Source: Modestobacter sp. Leaf380
GTDB taxonomy: Bacteria; Actinomycetota; Actinomycetes; Mycobacteriales; Geodermatophilaceae
NCBI RefSeq assembly: GCF_001424485.1
Contig: NZ_LMQC01000022.1
Span: forward strand, 124,001-188,000
DNA: 64,000 bases
Reading direction: 5' to 3'
Shown here: positions 49,737 through 59,598 of the stretch, piece after piece
How the letters are laid out: each line of letters begins with the position of its first letter
Numbering within the stretch: the stretch's first letter is position 1
Translations under genes and position numbers: made by a program
Notes under the pieces: model-generated
The model's input: only the letters and a program-made list of their open reading frames with translations
Told to the model about the DNA's origin: nothing
Database searches by the model: none

Positions 49737-52406
49737 ATGCAGACCGCCGAGATCCGCCGCCGTTTCCTGGAGCACTTCGAGAAGCGCGGGCACACCGTGG
49801 TCCCCAGCGCCTCGCTGGTGTCCCCGGACCCCTCCCTGCTGTTCACCGTGGCCGGGATGGTGCCCTTCATCCCGTACCTGACCGGGCGGGAGCCGGCGCC
49901 GTACCCGCGCGCCACGAGCGTGCAGAAGTGCGTGCGGACCCTCGACATCGAGGAGGTCGGCAAGACCACCCGGCACGGCACGTTCTTCCAGATGAACGGC
50001 AACTTCTCCTTCGGCGACTACTTCAAGGACGGCGCCATCGAGGCGGCGTGGGCGCTGATCACCGGGTCCACCGACGACGGCGGTCTCGGCTTCGACCCCG
50101 AGCGCATCTGGGTGACCGTCTACCTCGACGACGACGAGGCAGCGCAGGCGTGGGCCCGGATCGCCGGGCTGCCCGCCGAGCGCATCCAGCGGCTGGGCAA
50201 GGACAGCAACTACTGGTCCACCGGTGCTGCGGGCCCGGCCGGCCCCTGCTCGGAGATCTTCTTCGACCGGGGCCCCGAGCACGGCCCGGACGGCGGTCCG
50301 CTGGTCGACGAGGGCGGGGACCGGTTCGTCGAGATCTGGAACCTGGTCTTCATGCAGTTCGAGCGGGGGGACGGCGAGGGCAAGGACTTCCCGATCCTCG
50401 GCGACCTGCCGAAGAAGGCCATCGACACCGGCATGGGCATGGAGCGCGTCGCGTTCCTGCTGCAGGGCGTCGAGAACATGTACGAGATCGACGAGGTCGC
50501 CCCGGTGCTGCACCGCGCCGCTGCGCTCGCCGGCGTCACCTACGGCGCCGACCACGACACCGACGTCCGCCTGCGCGTGGTCGCCGACCACGTCCGCTCC
50601 GGCCTGATGATCATCGGCGACGGCGTCACCCCCGCCAACGAGGGCCGCGGCTACGTGCTGCGCCGGCTGCTGCGCCGCGCCGTCCGCTCGATGCGCCTGC
50701 TCGGCGTCGAGGACGCCGTCCTGCCCACCCTGCTGCCGGTGAGCCGGGACGCGATGAGCCCCAGCTACCCCGGTCTGGCGAGCGACTTCGACCGGATCTC
50801 CTCGGTGGCCTACGCCGAGGAGGAGGCGTTCCGGCGCACCCTGGTCGCCGGCACCACCCTCCTGGAGACCGCGGTCGTGTCGGCCAAGCAGTCCGGGGCC
50901 ACCCAGCTGTCGGGGCAGCAGGCGTTCAGCCTGCACGACACCTACGGCTTCCCGATCGACCTGACCCTGGAGATGGCCGCCGAGCAGGGCGTCACCGTCG
51001 ACGAGGCCGGCTTCCGGGCGCTGATGACCGAGCAGCGCGACCGCGCGCGGGCCGATGCCCGGTCCAAGCGCAGCGGTGGCGCCGACGTCTCGGCCTACCA
51101 GGAGCTGCTCGGTGTCCACGGCCCCACCGACTGGCGGGCCTACGACACCCTGCGCACGGACTCCCGGGTGCTCGCGCTGGTCGGTGACACCCCCGTCGCC
51201 GGCCCCGGTGAGCTGACCCGCGTGGTGCTGGACACCACCCCCTTCTACGCCGAGTCCGGTGGCCAGGTCGCCGACGCCGGCCACCTGGTCTGGGACGGCG
51301 GTCGCGCCGAGGTCGTCGACGTGCAGCGCCCGGTCAAGGGGCTGGTGGCCCACCAGGTGCGGGTGCTGGAGGGCGAGCTGCGCGACGGCGTCGAGCTGAC
51401 CGCCGAGGTCGACCTGGAGTGGCGCCGGTCGGCCTGCCAGGCGCACTCGGGCACCCACGTGGTGCACGCGGCGCTGCGCCGGGTGCTGGGCCCGCAGGCA
51501 CTGCAGGCCGGGTCCTACAACCGGCCCGGGTACCTCCGGCTGGACTTCGCCTGGCAGGGCGCCCTGTCGGCGCAGCAGCGCACCGACATCGAGGAGGTCG
51601 CCAACGCGGCCGTCCGCGAGGACCAGGCCGTCCGGGCACTGTGGATGACGCTGCCCGAGGCCCGCGAGTTCGGTGCCCTGGCGCTGTTCGGGGAGACCTA
51701 CGGCGAGCAGGTCCGCGTGGTGGAGATCGGCGGTGAGTGGTCGCGGGAGCTGTGCGGTGGCACCCACGTGCGCGGGAGCGCCCAGATCGGCCCGCTGGCG
51801 CTGACCGCGGAGAGCTCCGTGGGGTCCGGTTCGCGGCGCGTCGAGGCCGTCGTCGGTCTGGAGGCCTTCCGCTACCTGGCTCGCGAGCGGGACCTGGTCC
51901 GTCAGCTCGCCGACCTGCTCAAGGCCCCGCAGGACGGGCTCGTCGACCGGGTCACGGGCATGCTGGCCCGCCAGCGCGACGCCGAGAAGGAGCTGGCCGA
52001 GCTGCGTGGGCAGCAGACGCTGGCCGCCGCCGGTGACCTGGCGGGTTCGGCCCGCGACGTCTTCGGCGTCCGGGTGGTCACCGCCTCGCCCGCCGGCCTG
52101 TCCGGTGGGGACCTGCGCAACCTGGCCCTCGACGTGCGTGGCCGGTTGGGCAACGACACGCCGGCCGCGGTCGTGCTGGCCTCCGACGCCGGCGGCAAGG
52201 TCGCCCTCGTGGCCGCGGTGAACCCGGTGGCACAGGAGTGGGGCCTGTCGGCGAGTGACCTGCTCAAGGCCGCGGCGGCGCCGGTCGGCGGCCGCGGCGG
52301 CGGCAAGCCCGACGTCGCCCAGGGCGGCGGCACCGACCCGGCCGGCATCCCGGCGGCGCTGGCGGCCGTGGAGCACGCGGTCGGCGCGGCGGTCACCACT
52401 GCCTGA
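49737..52406 (+). CDS. alaS: alanine--tRNA ligase
   Basis: 889 residues. The N-terminal RRRFLEHFEKRGHTVVPSAS and TVAGMVPFIPYLTG are diagnostic. The class II core (SVQKCVRTLDIEEVGKTTRH) is followed by the editing domain with zinc/active residues in HSGTHVVHAALR and ELCGGTHVRGSAQIG, and a C-Ala domain ending near GRGGGKPDVAQGGGTDP. Editing residues are intact. It heads alaS-ruvX-mltG-aroE. Confidence 0.97.
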   Translation: MQTAEIRRRFLEHFEKRGHTVVPSASLVSPDPSLLFTVAGMVPFIPYLTGREPAPYPRATSVQKCVRTLDIEEVGKTTRHGTFFQMNGNFSFGDYFKDGAIEAAWALITGSTDDGGLGFDPERIWVTVYLDDDEAAQAWARIAGLPAERIQRLGKDSNYWSTGAAGPAGPCSEIFFDRGPEHGPDGGPLVDEGGDRFVEIWNLVFMQFERGDGEGKDFPILGDLPKKAIDTGMGMERVAFLLQGVENMYEIDEVAPVLHRAAALAGVTYGADHDTDVRLRVVADHVRSGLMIIGDGVTPANEGRGYVLRRLLRRAVRSMRLLGVEDAVLPTLLPVSRDAMSPSYPGLASDFDRISSVAYAEEEAFRRTLVAGTTLLETAVVSAKQSGATQLSGQQAFSLHDTYGFPIDLTLEMAAEQGVTVDEAGFRALMTEQRDRARADARSKRSGGADVSAYQELLGVHGPTDWRAYDTLRTDSRVLALVGDTPVAGPGELTRVVLDTTPFYAESGGQVADAGHLVWDGGRAEVVDVQRPVKGLVAHQVRVLEGELRDGVELTAEVDLEWRRSACQAHSGTHVVHAALRRVLGPQALQAGSYNRPGYLRLDFAWQGALSAQQRTDIEEVANAAVREDQAVRALWMTLPEAREFGALALFGETYGEQVRVVEIGGEWSRELCGGTHVRGSAQIGPLALTAESSVGSGSRRVEAVVGLEAFRYLARERDLVRQLADLLKAPQDGLVDRVTGMLARQRDAEKELAELRGQQTLAAAGDLAGSARDVFGVRVVTASPAGLSGGDLRNLALDVRGRLGNDTPAAVVLASDAGGKVALVAAVNPVAQEWGLSASDLLKAAAAPVGGRGGGKPDVAQGGGTDPAGIPAALAAVEHAVGAAVTTA

Positions 52407-52407
52407 G

Positions 52408-52878
52408 GTGGGCGTGGAGACCGGGGCTCCGGGGGAGTTCGTGCCGGGCCGGCGGATCGGCGTCGACGTGGGCACGGTCCGGGTCGGCGTCGCGATGTCG
52501 GATGCGACCGGGTTCCTGGCCAGTCCGCTGGAGACGCTGCGGAGGGCGCGGGACCAGAGCGACCTGGACCGGCTGGCCGCCCTCGTGACGGAACACGAGG
52601 TGACGGAGGTGGTGGTGGGGGACCCGAGGCACCTCTCCGGTGCGTCAGGGGCCTCTGCCGCCGACGCACGCGCCTACGCTGGTTCACTGGCCGCGCGCAT
52701 CGGGGACGTCCCGGTGCGCCTCGTCGACGAAAGGCTCTCCACCGTGACCGCAGCCAGCGACCTGCGCGCGCGCGGCATCGACGCCCGCCGTCAGCGCTCG
52801 GTGATCGACCAGGCCGCCGCCGTGGTGATCCTGCAGAGCCACCTGGATCGCGTCCGCTCCGGCGGTCGCCCCGCATGA
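52408..52878 (+). CDS. ruvX: RuvX/YqgF-family nuclease
   Basis: 156 residues. The RNase H-like fold is shown by RRIGVDVGTVRVGVAMSD (first Asp), VVVGDPRHLSG, LVDERLSTVTAASDLRARG (Glu) and SVIDQAAAVVILQSHLD (last Asp). YqgF proteins process pre-16S rRNA or act on junction DNA. Start GTG 52408 is used; GTG 52414 is equally good because GAGGTG lies before it. It begins 1 nt after alaS. Confidence 0.92.
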   Translation: MGVETGAPGEFVPGRRIGVDVGTVRVGVAMSDATGFLASPLETLRRARDQSDLDRLAALVTEHEVTEVVVGDPRHLSGASGASAADARAYAGSLAARIGDVPVRLVDERLSTVTAASDLRARGIDARRQRSVIDQAAAVVILQSHLDRVRSGGRPA

Positions 52879-54836
52879 GCGACCCCACGGACGGCTCCCG
52901 TCGCGGTGGCCGGCACTCCGGCGAGGGCGGTGGCCGGTCGGCCGCGGACTTCCTCGCCAGCTGGCCCACCGGCGAGTTCGCCGCGGTGACCGACGAGCCC
53001 ACCGGCCCGGTCACCGACGGCCCACGCCGTGCCCGTCGCCGCGCCGAGGAGGAGGCGGCCGCCCCGGATGCGGGCACCTCCCAGGACCCCGCTCCCCGGG
53101 CGCGGCCCAGCACGCCGGTCCCGGCCCGGCCCACCAGCCGGCCGCTGGACCCCGCCGACGAGGAGGCGACCCGGCGCACCCCGCTGGTCGCGCCCGAGAC
53201 CACCGAGATGCCGGCCCGACCGGGCCCGGTCCGCCCGGGGCCCGCACGGCCGCCGGCGTCCGCGCTGTCGGGGCTGATCCTGGGCAACACCGGCCGCAAC
53301 CCCCGCGTGGAGCCCGCGACCGGCCCCGCCAGGAGCCACGCGGCACCCGTCCCGCCCCCGGCGGCGCCCGTGACCGGTGCCGACGGGGACGACGACGGGG
53401 ACGACGAGCCCACCGACCGGCACGCCCGGGTGCGCGACGACGCGCCCGGACCGGACCTCTTCGACCAGGAGGATGTCGCCGACCCGCGCGAGACCGGCCG
53501 CCGACGAGCAGCCCCGCAGTCGGCACACGACGACCACCAGGACCACCAGGGCCACCGGGACCACCAGGGCCACCGGGATCACCAGGACCACGCAGACCGC
53601 GACGCCGGCCGCCTCCCCGACGACGACCGCCGCGACGACGACCGCCGCGACGACGACCACACCGGCACCACCGCACCCGTCTGGGACGAGACCGGGGGCC
53701 TGGAGGTCATCGGCGCCGAGGTCGAGGAGGACCGCGGGCGCCGCGGCCGCCGTGCCCGGGGCGCCCGGCCGGCCCGCAAGCGCAAGGCCCGCCGCCCGAT
53801 CACGATCGTGCTCTCGCTGCTGGTCCTCGTCGGGCTGGTCGCCGGGATCGTCGTCGGCGGCCAGTGGCTGCTCGGCAAGGTCAACCCCACGGCCGAGGAC
53901 TACACCGGCCAGGGTTCCGGTGACGTGCAGGTCCGGGTGCTGACCGGGGACTCGCTCACCGCGATCGGCCGCTCGCTGGTCGAGGCCGACGTCATCGCCT
54001 CCACCGGCCCGTTCGTGGACGCGGCGTCGGCGAACCCGGCCGCTACCGGCATCCAGCCCGGCGTCTACGGCATGCGGCTGCAGATGAGCGGGCAGGCCGC
54101 GCTGGACCGGCTGCTGGACCCCGCCGCCCGTCTGCTGTCCCGGGTGACGGTCCCGGAGGGGTACACGGTCACCCAGACGCTGCAGCGGCTCTCCGACGCC
54201 ACCCAGGTGCCGTTGGCCGAGCTGCAGGCCGCCGCTGCGGACACCACCCAGCTGGGCCTGCCGGCCTGGTCGAACGGCCAGCTGGAGGGCTTCCTCTACC
54301 CGCTGACCTACGACTTCGAGCCCGAGACGACCGCGGTGCAGATGCTGCAGGCGATGGTCGCCCAGTTCGACCAGGTGGCCACCGACAGCCAGTTGGAGGC
54401 CCGGGCCGCTGCGGCCGGCCGGACGCCGTACGAGGTGCTGACCGTGGCCTCGATGGTGCAGTCGGAGACCCAGCAGGACGCCGAGCGGGTCGACGTGGCA
54501 CAGGTGGTCTACAACCGGCTGGCCGCCGGCACCACCCTGGGGATCGACGCCACGCTCGCCTACGGGCTGGACAAGAGCGGCAACGACCTCACCGTCGCCG
54601 ACCTCGCCTCGGACAACCCGTACAACACCCGCATCCTGCCCGGCCTGCCCCCGACGCCGATCAGCTCGCCGGGCGAGCTCAGCCTGGAGGCTGCGCTGGC
54701 CCCCAGCACCGGGGACCTCGAGTACTACGTGCTGGCCGACTCCGAGGGCAACCACTTCTTCACCTCCGACTACCAGGAGTTCCTGGCCGCACGGGACCGC
54801 TGCGCGGCCGCCGGCCTGGGCTGCGGCGCCGGGTGA
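52875..54836 (+). CDS. mltG: endolytic murein transglycosylase MltG with a long charged cytoplasmic arm
   Basis: 653 residues, about twice the size of E. coli MltG. Residues 1-300 are disordered and polar; ~220-262 are His/Asp/Arg-rich. The transmembrane helix is ITIVLSLLVLVGLVAGIVVG (~313). Outside are a LysM-like part (VRVLTGDSLTAIGRSLVEAD) and the YceG domain with the catalytic Glu in ASMVQSETQQDAERV, then YNTRILPGLPPTPISSPG and TGDLEYYVLADSEGNHFF. It cleaves nascent glycan strands. ATGA overlap with ruvX. Confidence 0.94.
   Translation: MSDPTDGSRRGGRHSGEGGGRSAADFLASWPTGEFAAVTDEPTGPVTDGPRRARRRAEEEAAAPDAGTSQDPAPRARPSTPVPARPTSRPLDPADEEATRRTPLVAPETTEMPARPGPVRPGPARPPASALSGLILGNTGRNPRVEPATGPARSHAAPVPPPAAPVTGADGDDDGDDEPTDRHARVRDDAPGPDLFDQEDVADPRETGRRRAAPQSAHDDHQDHQGHRDHQGHRDHQDHADRDAGRLPDDDRRDDDRRDDDHTGTTAPVWDETGGLEVIGAEVEEDRGRRGRRARGARPARKRKARRPITIVLSLLVLVGLVAGIVVGGQWLLGKVNPTAEDYTGQGSGDVQVRVLTGDSLTAIGRSLVEADVIASTGPFVDAASANPAATGIQPGVYGMRLQMSGQAALDRLLDPAARLLSRVTVPEGYTVTQTLQRLSDATQVPLAELQAAAADTTQLGLPAWSNGQLEGFLYPLTYDFEPETTAVQMLQAMVAQFDQVATDSQLEARAAAAGRTPYEVLTVASMVQSETQQDAERVDVAQVVYNRLAAGTTLGIDATLAYGLDKSGNDLTVADLASDNPYNTRILPGLPPTPISSPGELSLEAALAPSTGDLEYYVLADSEGNHFFTSDYQEFLAARDRCAAAGLGCGAG
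53527..53666 (+). repeat. His/Asp/Arg-rich coding repeats in mltG
   Basis: Two near-perfect copies of an 18-bp unit (CACCAGGGCCACCGGGA with neighbouring base) encode D-H-Q-G-H-R. Downstream, two 12-bp units encode D-D-R-R with Asp runs. The segment lies 50-90 residues before the membrane helix on the cytoplasmic side. Confidence 0.8.
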
Positions 54837-55639
54837 GGCGGGCCGCCGTCCTCGGTCGGCCGGTCGGCCACTCCCTGTCCCCGGTGCTCCACCGGGCCGC
54901 CTACGCCGAGCTGGGCCTCACCGACTGGACCTACGAGGCCCTCGACATCGGGGCCGAGGACCTGCCGGTGCTGCTGGCCGGGCTCGACGAGGAGTGGCAG
55001 GGCTTCTCGGTGACCATGCCGTGCAAGCAGGCCGCCGTCGCCGTGGCCGACGACGTCGACGCCCTGCCCCGGTTGCTCGGTGCGGCCAACACCCTCGTCC
55101 GCACCCCCACCGGGTGGCGCGCGGAGAACACCGACGTCACCGGCGTGGGGATGGCGCTCCAGCTGGGCGGGGTCGAGTCGGTGGAGCACGCCGCGATCCT
55201 GGGCGCCGGCGGCACCGCCAGCGCCGCCGCGGTGGCCCTGGCCAGCCTGGGTGCCCGGACGGTGGACGTCGTCGTCCGGGACCCCGAGCGGGCCGCCGGC
55301 GTCGTCGCGGTGCTCGACGCCCTGGAGGTCACCGCCCGGGTCGCCACCTTCGCCGACACCCCCGAGGTCGCCGCCCCCGTGGTGGTGAGCACCGTCCCCG
55401 CCGACGGGCAGACGACGGTCGCCGGCCTGCACTGGCAGCCGGGCCAGACCGTCCTGGACGTGCTCTACGCCGGCTGGCCGACGCCACTGGCCCAGGCCGT
55501 CGAGGCCGCCGGGGGCCGGACGGTGCACGGCATCGAGGTGCTGTTCTGGCAGGCCACCGTGCAGGTCGAGCTGATCACCGGGCACCCGGCGCCGATCGCG
55601 GCCATGCGGGCCGCGCTCGACGCGAGTCTGCGGCCCTGA
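54833..55639 (+). CDS. aroE: shikimate dehydrogenase
   Basis: 268 residues. Shikimate-binding GRPVGHSLSPVLHRAAY, catalytic Lys in GFSVTMPCKQAA, Asp in RAENTDVTGVG, and the NADP loop ILGAGGTASAAAVAL are all present; the end GIEVLFWQATVQVELITG is family-typical. It reduces 3-dehydroshikimate. GTGA overlap with mltG; the aro genes follow after one inserted membrane gene. Confidence 0.93.
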   Translation: MRRAAVLGRPVGHSLSPVLHRAAYAELGLTDWTYEALDIGAEDLPVLLAGLDEEWQGFSVTMPCKQAAVAVADDVDALPRLLGAANTLVRTPTGWRAENTDVTGVGMALQLGGVESVEHAAILGAGGTASAAAVALASLGARTVDVVVRDPERAAGVVAVLDALEVTARVATFADTPEVAAPVVVSTVPADGQTTVAGLHWQPGQTVLDVLYAGWPTPLAQAVEAAGGRTVHGIEVLFWQATVQVELITGHPAPIAAMRAALDASLRP

Positions 55640-56328
55640 CCGCACTGACGGCCGGCGCCGCCCTGCTGGGTGCGGTGCTGGGTCCGTGGCTGGCCGGCGT
55701 CACCGTCCGTCTGGTGGCCGGGTACCGGGTCGCCGGGCGCCCGGGCTCCGTCGCGGCCCCCGGGGTCCGCACGCGCCGGACCGCCTCTGCCCGGGCGTCC
55801 GTGTCCACGGCGCTCGTGACCGCGGGGCTCTTCGCGGGTGCGGCGCTGCTGACCGGATCCCGGCCGGTCCTGGTCGGCCTGGTGTGGGTCGCCGGGTCGG
55901 CCGTCGTGCTGGCCGGCGTCGACACCGCCGTGCACCGGTTGCCCGACGTGGTCGTGCTCCCGGCCCTGGGGGTGCTCGCGGCGGCCGTGGTCGTCGACGC
56001 GGTCGCCGTGGGCACGGCACAGCCGGCCCTGGACGGGCTGTGGTGCGCCCTGGTCGCGTTCGGCGTCGCCGCGCTGCTCCGGCTGCTCCGCCCGGACGCG
56101 CTGGGCTTCGGCGACGTCAAGCTGCTGGCGGTGCTCGGGCTCGCGCTGGGCTGGCGCGGTGGGGGCGCCCTGCTGGTGACCGGCGTCTTCCTCGGGATGC
56201 TGGCGGGGGCGCTCGGCGCGCTGGTGCTGGTGGCCCTGCGCCGCGCCGGGTGGCGCTCCGCGGTGCCCTTCGGGCCGCCGCTGCTGGTCGGCACGGCGGC
56301 GGCGTTCGCCCTGGCCGGACCTCTCTGA
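55636..56328 (+). CDS. type IV prepilin peptidase-like membrane protein (A24 family)
   Basis: Aspartic membrane protease fold: the two catalytic Asp are in LAGVDTAVHRLPD and LGFGDVKLLAVLGL (GxGD-x-K form). Six or so hydrophobic helices are visible. No ATG/GTG gives a complete first helix; CTG at 55636 overlaps the aroE TGA (CTGA) and gives 230 residues beginning with a full helix. GTG at 55675 would cut that helix. The gene sits in the same place as Rv2551c. No pilin genes are in the window. Confidence 0.8.
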   Translation: MTALTAGAALLGAVLGPWLAGVTVRLVAGYRVAGRPGSVAAPGVRTRRTASARASVSTALVTAGLFAGAALLTGSRPVLVGLVWVAGSAVVLAGVDTAVHRLPDVVVLPALGVLAAAVVVDAVAVGTAQPALDGLWCALVAFGVAALLRLLRPDALGFGDVKLLAVLGLALGWRGGGALLVTGVFLGMLAGALGALVLVALRRAGWRSAVPFGPPLLVGTAAAFALAGPL

Positions 56329-56364
56329 GCAGGTCCGTCGTACCCGGCTGGCACACTCACCCCC

Positions 56365-57546
56365 ATGTTGCGCTGGCTGACCGCCGGTGAGTCGCACGGT
56401 CCTCAGCTCACCGCCATCCTCGAGGGACTCCCGGCCGGGGTGGAGATCACCTCCGCCGACCTGGACCACCAGCTCGCCCGCCGCCGACTGGGCCACGGCC
56501 GCGGCGCGCGCATGAGCTTCGAGACCGATGCGGTCTCGCTCACCGGGGGCGTCCGGCACGGGCGCACCCAGGGCGGCCCGATCGCCGTCCAGGTGGGCAA
56601 CGTCGAGTGGCCCAAGTGGCAGACGGTCATGTCGGCCGACCCGGTGGACGCCGAGGTGCTGGCCGGTCAGGCCCGCAACGCCCCGCTCACCCGGCCCCGG
56701 CCGGGGCACGCCGACCTGGCCGGCATGCAGAAGTACGGCTTCGACGACGCCCGCCCCGTCCTGGAGCGGGCCAGTGCCCGGGAGACCGCGGCGCGGGTCG
56801 CCCTGGGCACCGCGGCGCGCGCGTTCCTGCAGCAGGTCCTCGACGTCCGCGTGGTCAGCCACGTGGTCGCCATCGGTGCGGTGTCGGTGCCCGACGGCGT
56901 GCTGCCCGGTCCCGACGACAACGACGCCCTGGACGCCGACCCGGTGCGCTGCGCGCACCCGGCGACCTCGGCGGAGATGACCGCCGAGATCGACGACGTC
57001 CGGAAGAACGGGGACACCGTCGGCGGCGTCATCGAGGTCGTCGTGCACGGCCTGCCGCCGGGCCTGGGCAGCCACGTGCACTGGGACCGCCGGCTGGACT
57101 CCCGGCTGGCCGGTGCCCTGATGGGCGTCCAGTCGGTCAAGGCCGTCGAGGTCGGGGACGGCCTGGAGACCGCGCGCCGCCGCGGCTCGGTCGCCCACGA
57201 CGAGATCGAGGTGACCGGCGCCGGTGAGGTCCGCCGTCGCACCGACCGCGCCGGGGGCATCGAGGGCGGGATGACCAACGGCGAGGTGCTGCGGGTCCGG
57301 GCCGCCATGAAGCCGATCAGCACGGTGCCGCGCGCCCTGGACACCGTGGACACCGCCACCGGTGAGGCCGCGGTGGCGATCAACCAGCGCAGCGACGCCT
57401 GCGCGGTGCCCCGCGGCTCGGTCGTGATGGAGGCGATGGTCGCCCTGGTGCTGGCCGATGCGGTGCTGGAGAAGTTCGGTGGGGACTCGGTGCCCGAGAC
57501 CCGCCGCAACGTGGCCGGCTACCTCGACGGGCTGGCCTGGCGGTGA
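56365..57546 (+). CDS. aroC: chorismate synthase
   Basis: 393 residues. Family signatures: [21 protein letters not shown] at the start, [34 protein letters not shown], and [20 protein letters not shown]. It converts EPSP to chorismate with reduced FMN. The ATG is 36 nt after the peptidase gene. It ends in a GTGA overlap with aroK. Confidence 0.97.
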   Translation: MLRWLTAGESHGPQLTAILEGLPAGVEITSADLDHQLARRRLGHGRGARMSFETDAVSLTGGVRHGRTQGGPIAVQVGNVEWPKWQTVMSADPVDAEVLAGQARNAPLTRPRPGHADLAGMQKYGFDDARPVLERASARETAARVALGTAARAFLQQVLDVRVVSHVVAIGAVSVPDGVLPGPDDNDALDADPVRCAHPATSAEMTAEIDDVRKNGDTVGGVIEVVVHGLPPGLGSHVHWDRRLDSRLAGALMGVQSVKAVEVGDGLETARRRGSVAHDEIEVTGAGEVRRRTDRAGGIEGGMTNGEVLRVRAAMKPISTVPRALDTVDTATGEAAVAINQRSDACAVPRGSVVMEAMVALVLADAVLEKFGGDSVPETRRNVAGYLDGLAWR

Positions 57547-58094
57547 CGGCCCCCGAGGGGGCGGCCGCCCTGGTGGTCCTCGTCGGCCCGCCCGCCTCGG
57601 GCAAGACCACCGTCGGGACGGCGCTGGCCGCCGAGTTGGGGACGTCCTTCCGGGACACCGACCACGACGTGGAGGCCGAGGCCGGCACGTCGGTCGCCGA
57701 CCTGTTCGTCACCGAGGGCGAGGCACACTTCCGGGCCCTGGAGGAGCGCGCCGTCGCCCGCGCGCTCGCCGAGCACAGCGGGGTCCTGGCCCTCGGCGGG
57801 GGTGCCGTCACCAGCGCGCACACCCGCGCCCTGCTGGTCGCCCACGGCGCGGCCGGGGGCACCGTCGTCTGGCTCGACGTCGACCTCGCCTCGGCCGCCA
57901 AGCGGGTCGGCCTCTCCCGGGACCGGCCGATCCTCGGGGTCAACCCGCGGCAGATGCTGCGGCAGATGCTGGAGACCCGGGCGCCGCTCTACGGCGAGGT
58001 GTCCACGCTGCACCTGCAGACCGGCAGCCGCCCGGTCCGCGACGTGCTGGCCGACGTGCTGGCCGCGCTGCCGGCCGTGGGCAGCTCCCGGTGA
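57543..58094 (+). CDS. aroK: shikimate kinase
   Basis: 183 residues. Walker [12 protein letters not shown], shikimate-binding Asp in [12 protein letters not shown], Arg in [10 protein letters not shown], and [10 protein letters not shown]. The lid contains RDRPILG. It phosphorylates the 3-OH of shikimate. GTGA overlaps on both sides place it tightly in aroCKBQ. Confidence 0.95.
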   Translation: MTAPEGAAALVVLVGPPASGKTTVGTALAAELGTSFRDTDHDVEAEAGTSVADLFVTEGEAHFRALEERAVARALAEHSGVLALGGGAVTSAHTRALLVAHGAAGGTVVWLDVDLASAAKRVGLSRDRPILGVNPRQMLRQMLETRAPLYGEVSTLHLQTGSRPVRDVLADVLAALPAVGSSR

Positions 58095-59167
58095 CCGGCC
58101 TCCAGCGGGTCACCGTCGCCGGGGACGCGCCCTACGACGTGGTCATCGGCGCCGGGGCGGTCCGTGAGCTGCCGCTGCTCACCGGCACCGTGCTCGCCGG
58201 CGCCACCCGGGCGGCCGTGGTGCACACCGCGTCGCTGGCCGCACTCGCCGGTGCCGTGGTCGAGGTGCTGCAGACCGCCGGGCTCGCCGCGGAGGCGCTC
58301 GTCGTCCCCGACGGGGAGCAGGCCAAGACCGCCGAGGTCGCCGCCGGGCTCTGGGGCGAGCTGGGCCGCCTCGGGCTGACCCGCAGCGACGTCGTCGTCG
58401 GCGTCGGTGGGGGAGCGGTCACCGACCTGGCCGGGTTCGTCGCGGCCACCTGGCTGCGCGGTGTGCGCGTCGTCCAGGTGCCGACCAGCCTGCTGGGCAT
58501 GGTCGATGCCGCGGTGGGCGGCAAGACCGGCATCAACACCGCCGCCGGCAAGAACCTGGTCGGTGCCTTCCACCCCCCGGTCGCCGTGCTCGTGGACACC
58601 GACTCCCTCGCCGGCCTGCCCGACGCGGAGTTCCGCTCCGGGCTGGCGGAGGTGGTCAAGTGCGGGTTCATCGCCGACGGCGCCGTGCTGGAGCTGCTCG
58701 GGGCCGATCCCACGGGCCGGGCCGCGACCACCGAGCTGATCACCCGGGCCGTGCAGGTCAAGGCCGACGCGGTCGGCGAGGACCTCTACGACACCGGCCG
58801 CCGGGAGTTCCTCAACTACGGCCACACCCTGGCCCACGCGATCGAGAAGACCGAGGACTTCGGCTGGCGGCACGGTGAGGCCGTCGCCGTCGGTCTGGTC
58901 TTCGCCGCCGAGCTGGGCGTCGCGGCCGGTCGGCTGTCCCGGGCCGAGGCCGACCGGCACCGCGAGCTGGTGGCCGCGATGGGTCTGCCCACCACGTACG
59001 CCGGGGACTTCGACCAGCTGCGCGGGGTCATGGCGATCGACAAGAAGTCCCGGGGCGCGAGCCTGCGGTTCGTCGTCCTCGACGGGCTGGGCCGCCCCGG
59101 CATCCTCACCGACCCCGACGAGGCCTGGCTGCGTGCGGCCTGGGCAGCAGTGGAGGAGTCCGCATGA
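58091..59167 (+). CDS. aroB: 3-dehydroquinate synthase
   Basis: 358 residues. NAD-binding [39 protein letters not shown], and metal ligands in [21 protein letters not shown] and [11 protein letters not shown]. It closes DAHP to dehydroquinate. GTG start with GTGA overlap to aroK. Confidence 0.96.
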   Translation: MTGLQRVTVAGDAPYDVVIGAGAVRELPLLTGTVLAGATRAAVVHTASLAALAGAVVEVLQTAGLAAEALVVPDGEQAKTAEVAAGLWGELGRLGLTRSDVVVGVGGGAVTDLAGFVAATWLRGVRVVQVPTSLLGMVDAAVGGKTGINTAAGKNLVGAFHPPVAVLVDTDSLAGLPDAEFRSGLAEVVKCGFIADGAVLELLGADPTGRAATTELITRAVQVKADAVGEDLYDTGRREFLNYGHTLAHAIEKTEDFGWRHGEAVAVGLVFAAELGVAAGRLSRAEADRHRELVAAMGLPTTYAGDFDQLRGVMAIDKKSRGASLRFVVLDGLGRPGILTDPDEAWLRAAWAAVEESA

Positions 59168-59598
59168 GCATCGTCGTCCTCAACGGCGCGAACCTGGGCC
59201 GCCTGGGCAGCCGCGAGCCCGAGAAGTACGGCACCACCACCCACGCCGACCTGGTCGCCCGGATCGAGGCGGTGGCCGCCGAGCTGGGTCAGGACGTCAC
59301 CGTCCGGCAGACCGACAGCGAGGCCGAGCTGCTGGGCTGGGTGCACGAGGCCGCCGACGCCGGCACCGCCGTGGTGGTCAACGCCGCCGGCTGGACGCAC
59401 ACCTCGGTGGTGCTGCGTGACGCCCTCGCCCAGGTGGACGCCCCCGTCGTCGAGGTGCACATCACCAACGTGCACGCCCGGGAGTCCTTCCGGCACCACT
59501 CCTACGTCTCCGCGGTCGCCGACGGCGTCGTCGCCGGGCTCGGCGTCTTCGGCTACGAGGCGGCGCTGCGCTACCTGGCCGACCGGGGTGTCCGGTGA
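59164..59598 (+). CDS. aroQ: type II 3-dehydroquinate dehydratase
   Basis: 144 residues. [18 protein letters not shown] carries the catalytic Tyr; the NLGRLG form is usual in actinobacteria, although the common P of NGPN is A here. [18 protein letters not shown] supplies His and Arg. It dehydrates dehydroquinate. ATGA overlap with aroB; pepQ follows with GTGA. Confidence 0.95.
   Translation: MSIVVLNGANLGRLGSREPEKYGTTTHADLVARIEAVAAELGQDVTVRQTDSEAELLGWVHEAADAGTAVVVNAAGWTHTSVVLRDALAQVDAPVVEVHITNVHARESFRHHSYVSAVADGVVAGLGVFGYEAALRYLADRGVR

Noticed and set aside
49257-52475. A minus-strand open frame of over 1000 codons across alaS
   Set aside because: It is antisense to alaS, has no recognisable domain, and consists of low-complexity Gly/Arg/Asp/Val sequence expected from the complementary strand of GC-rich codons.
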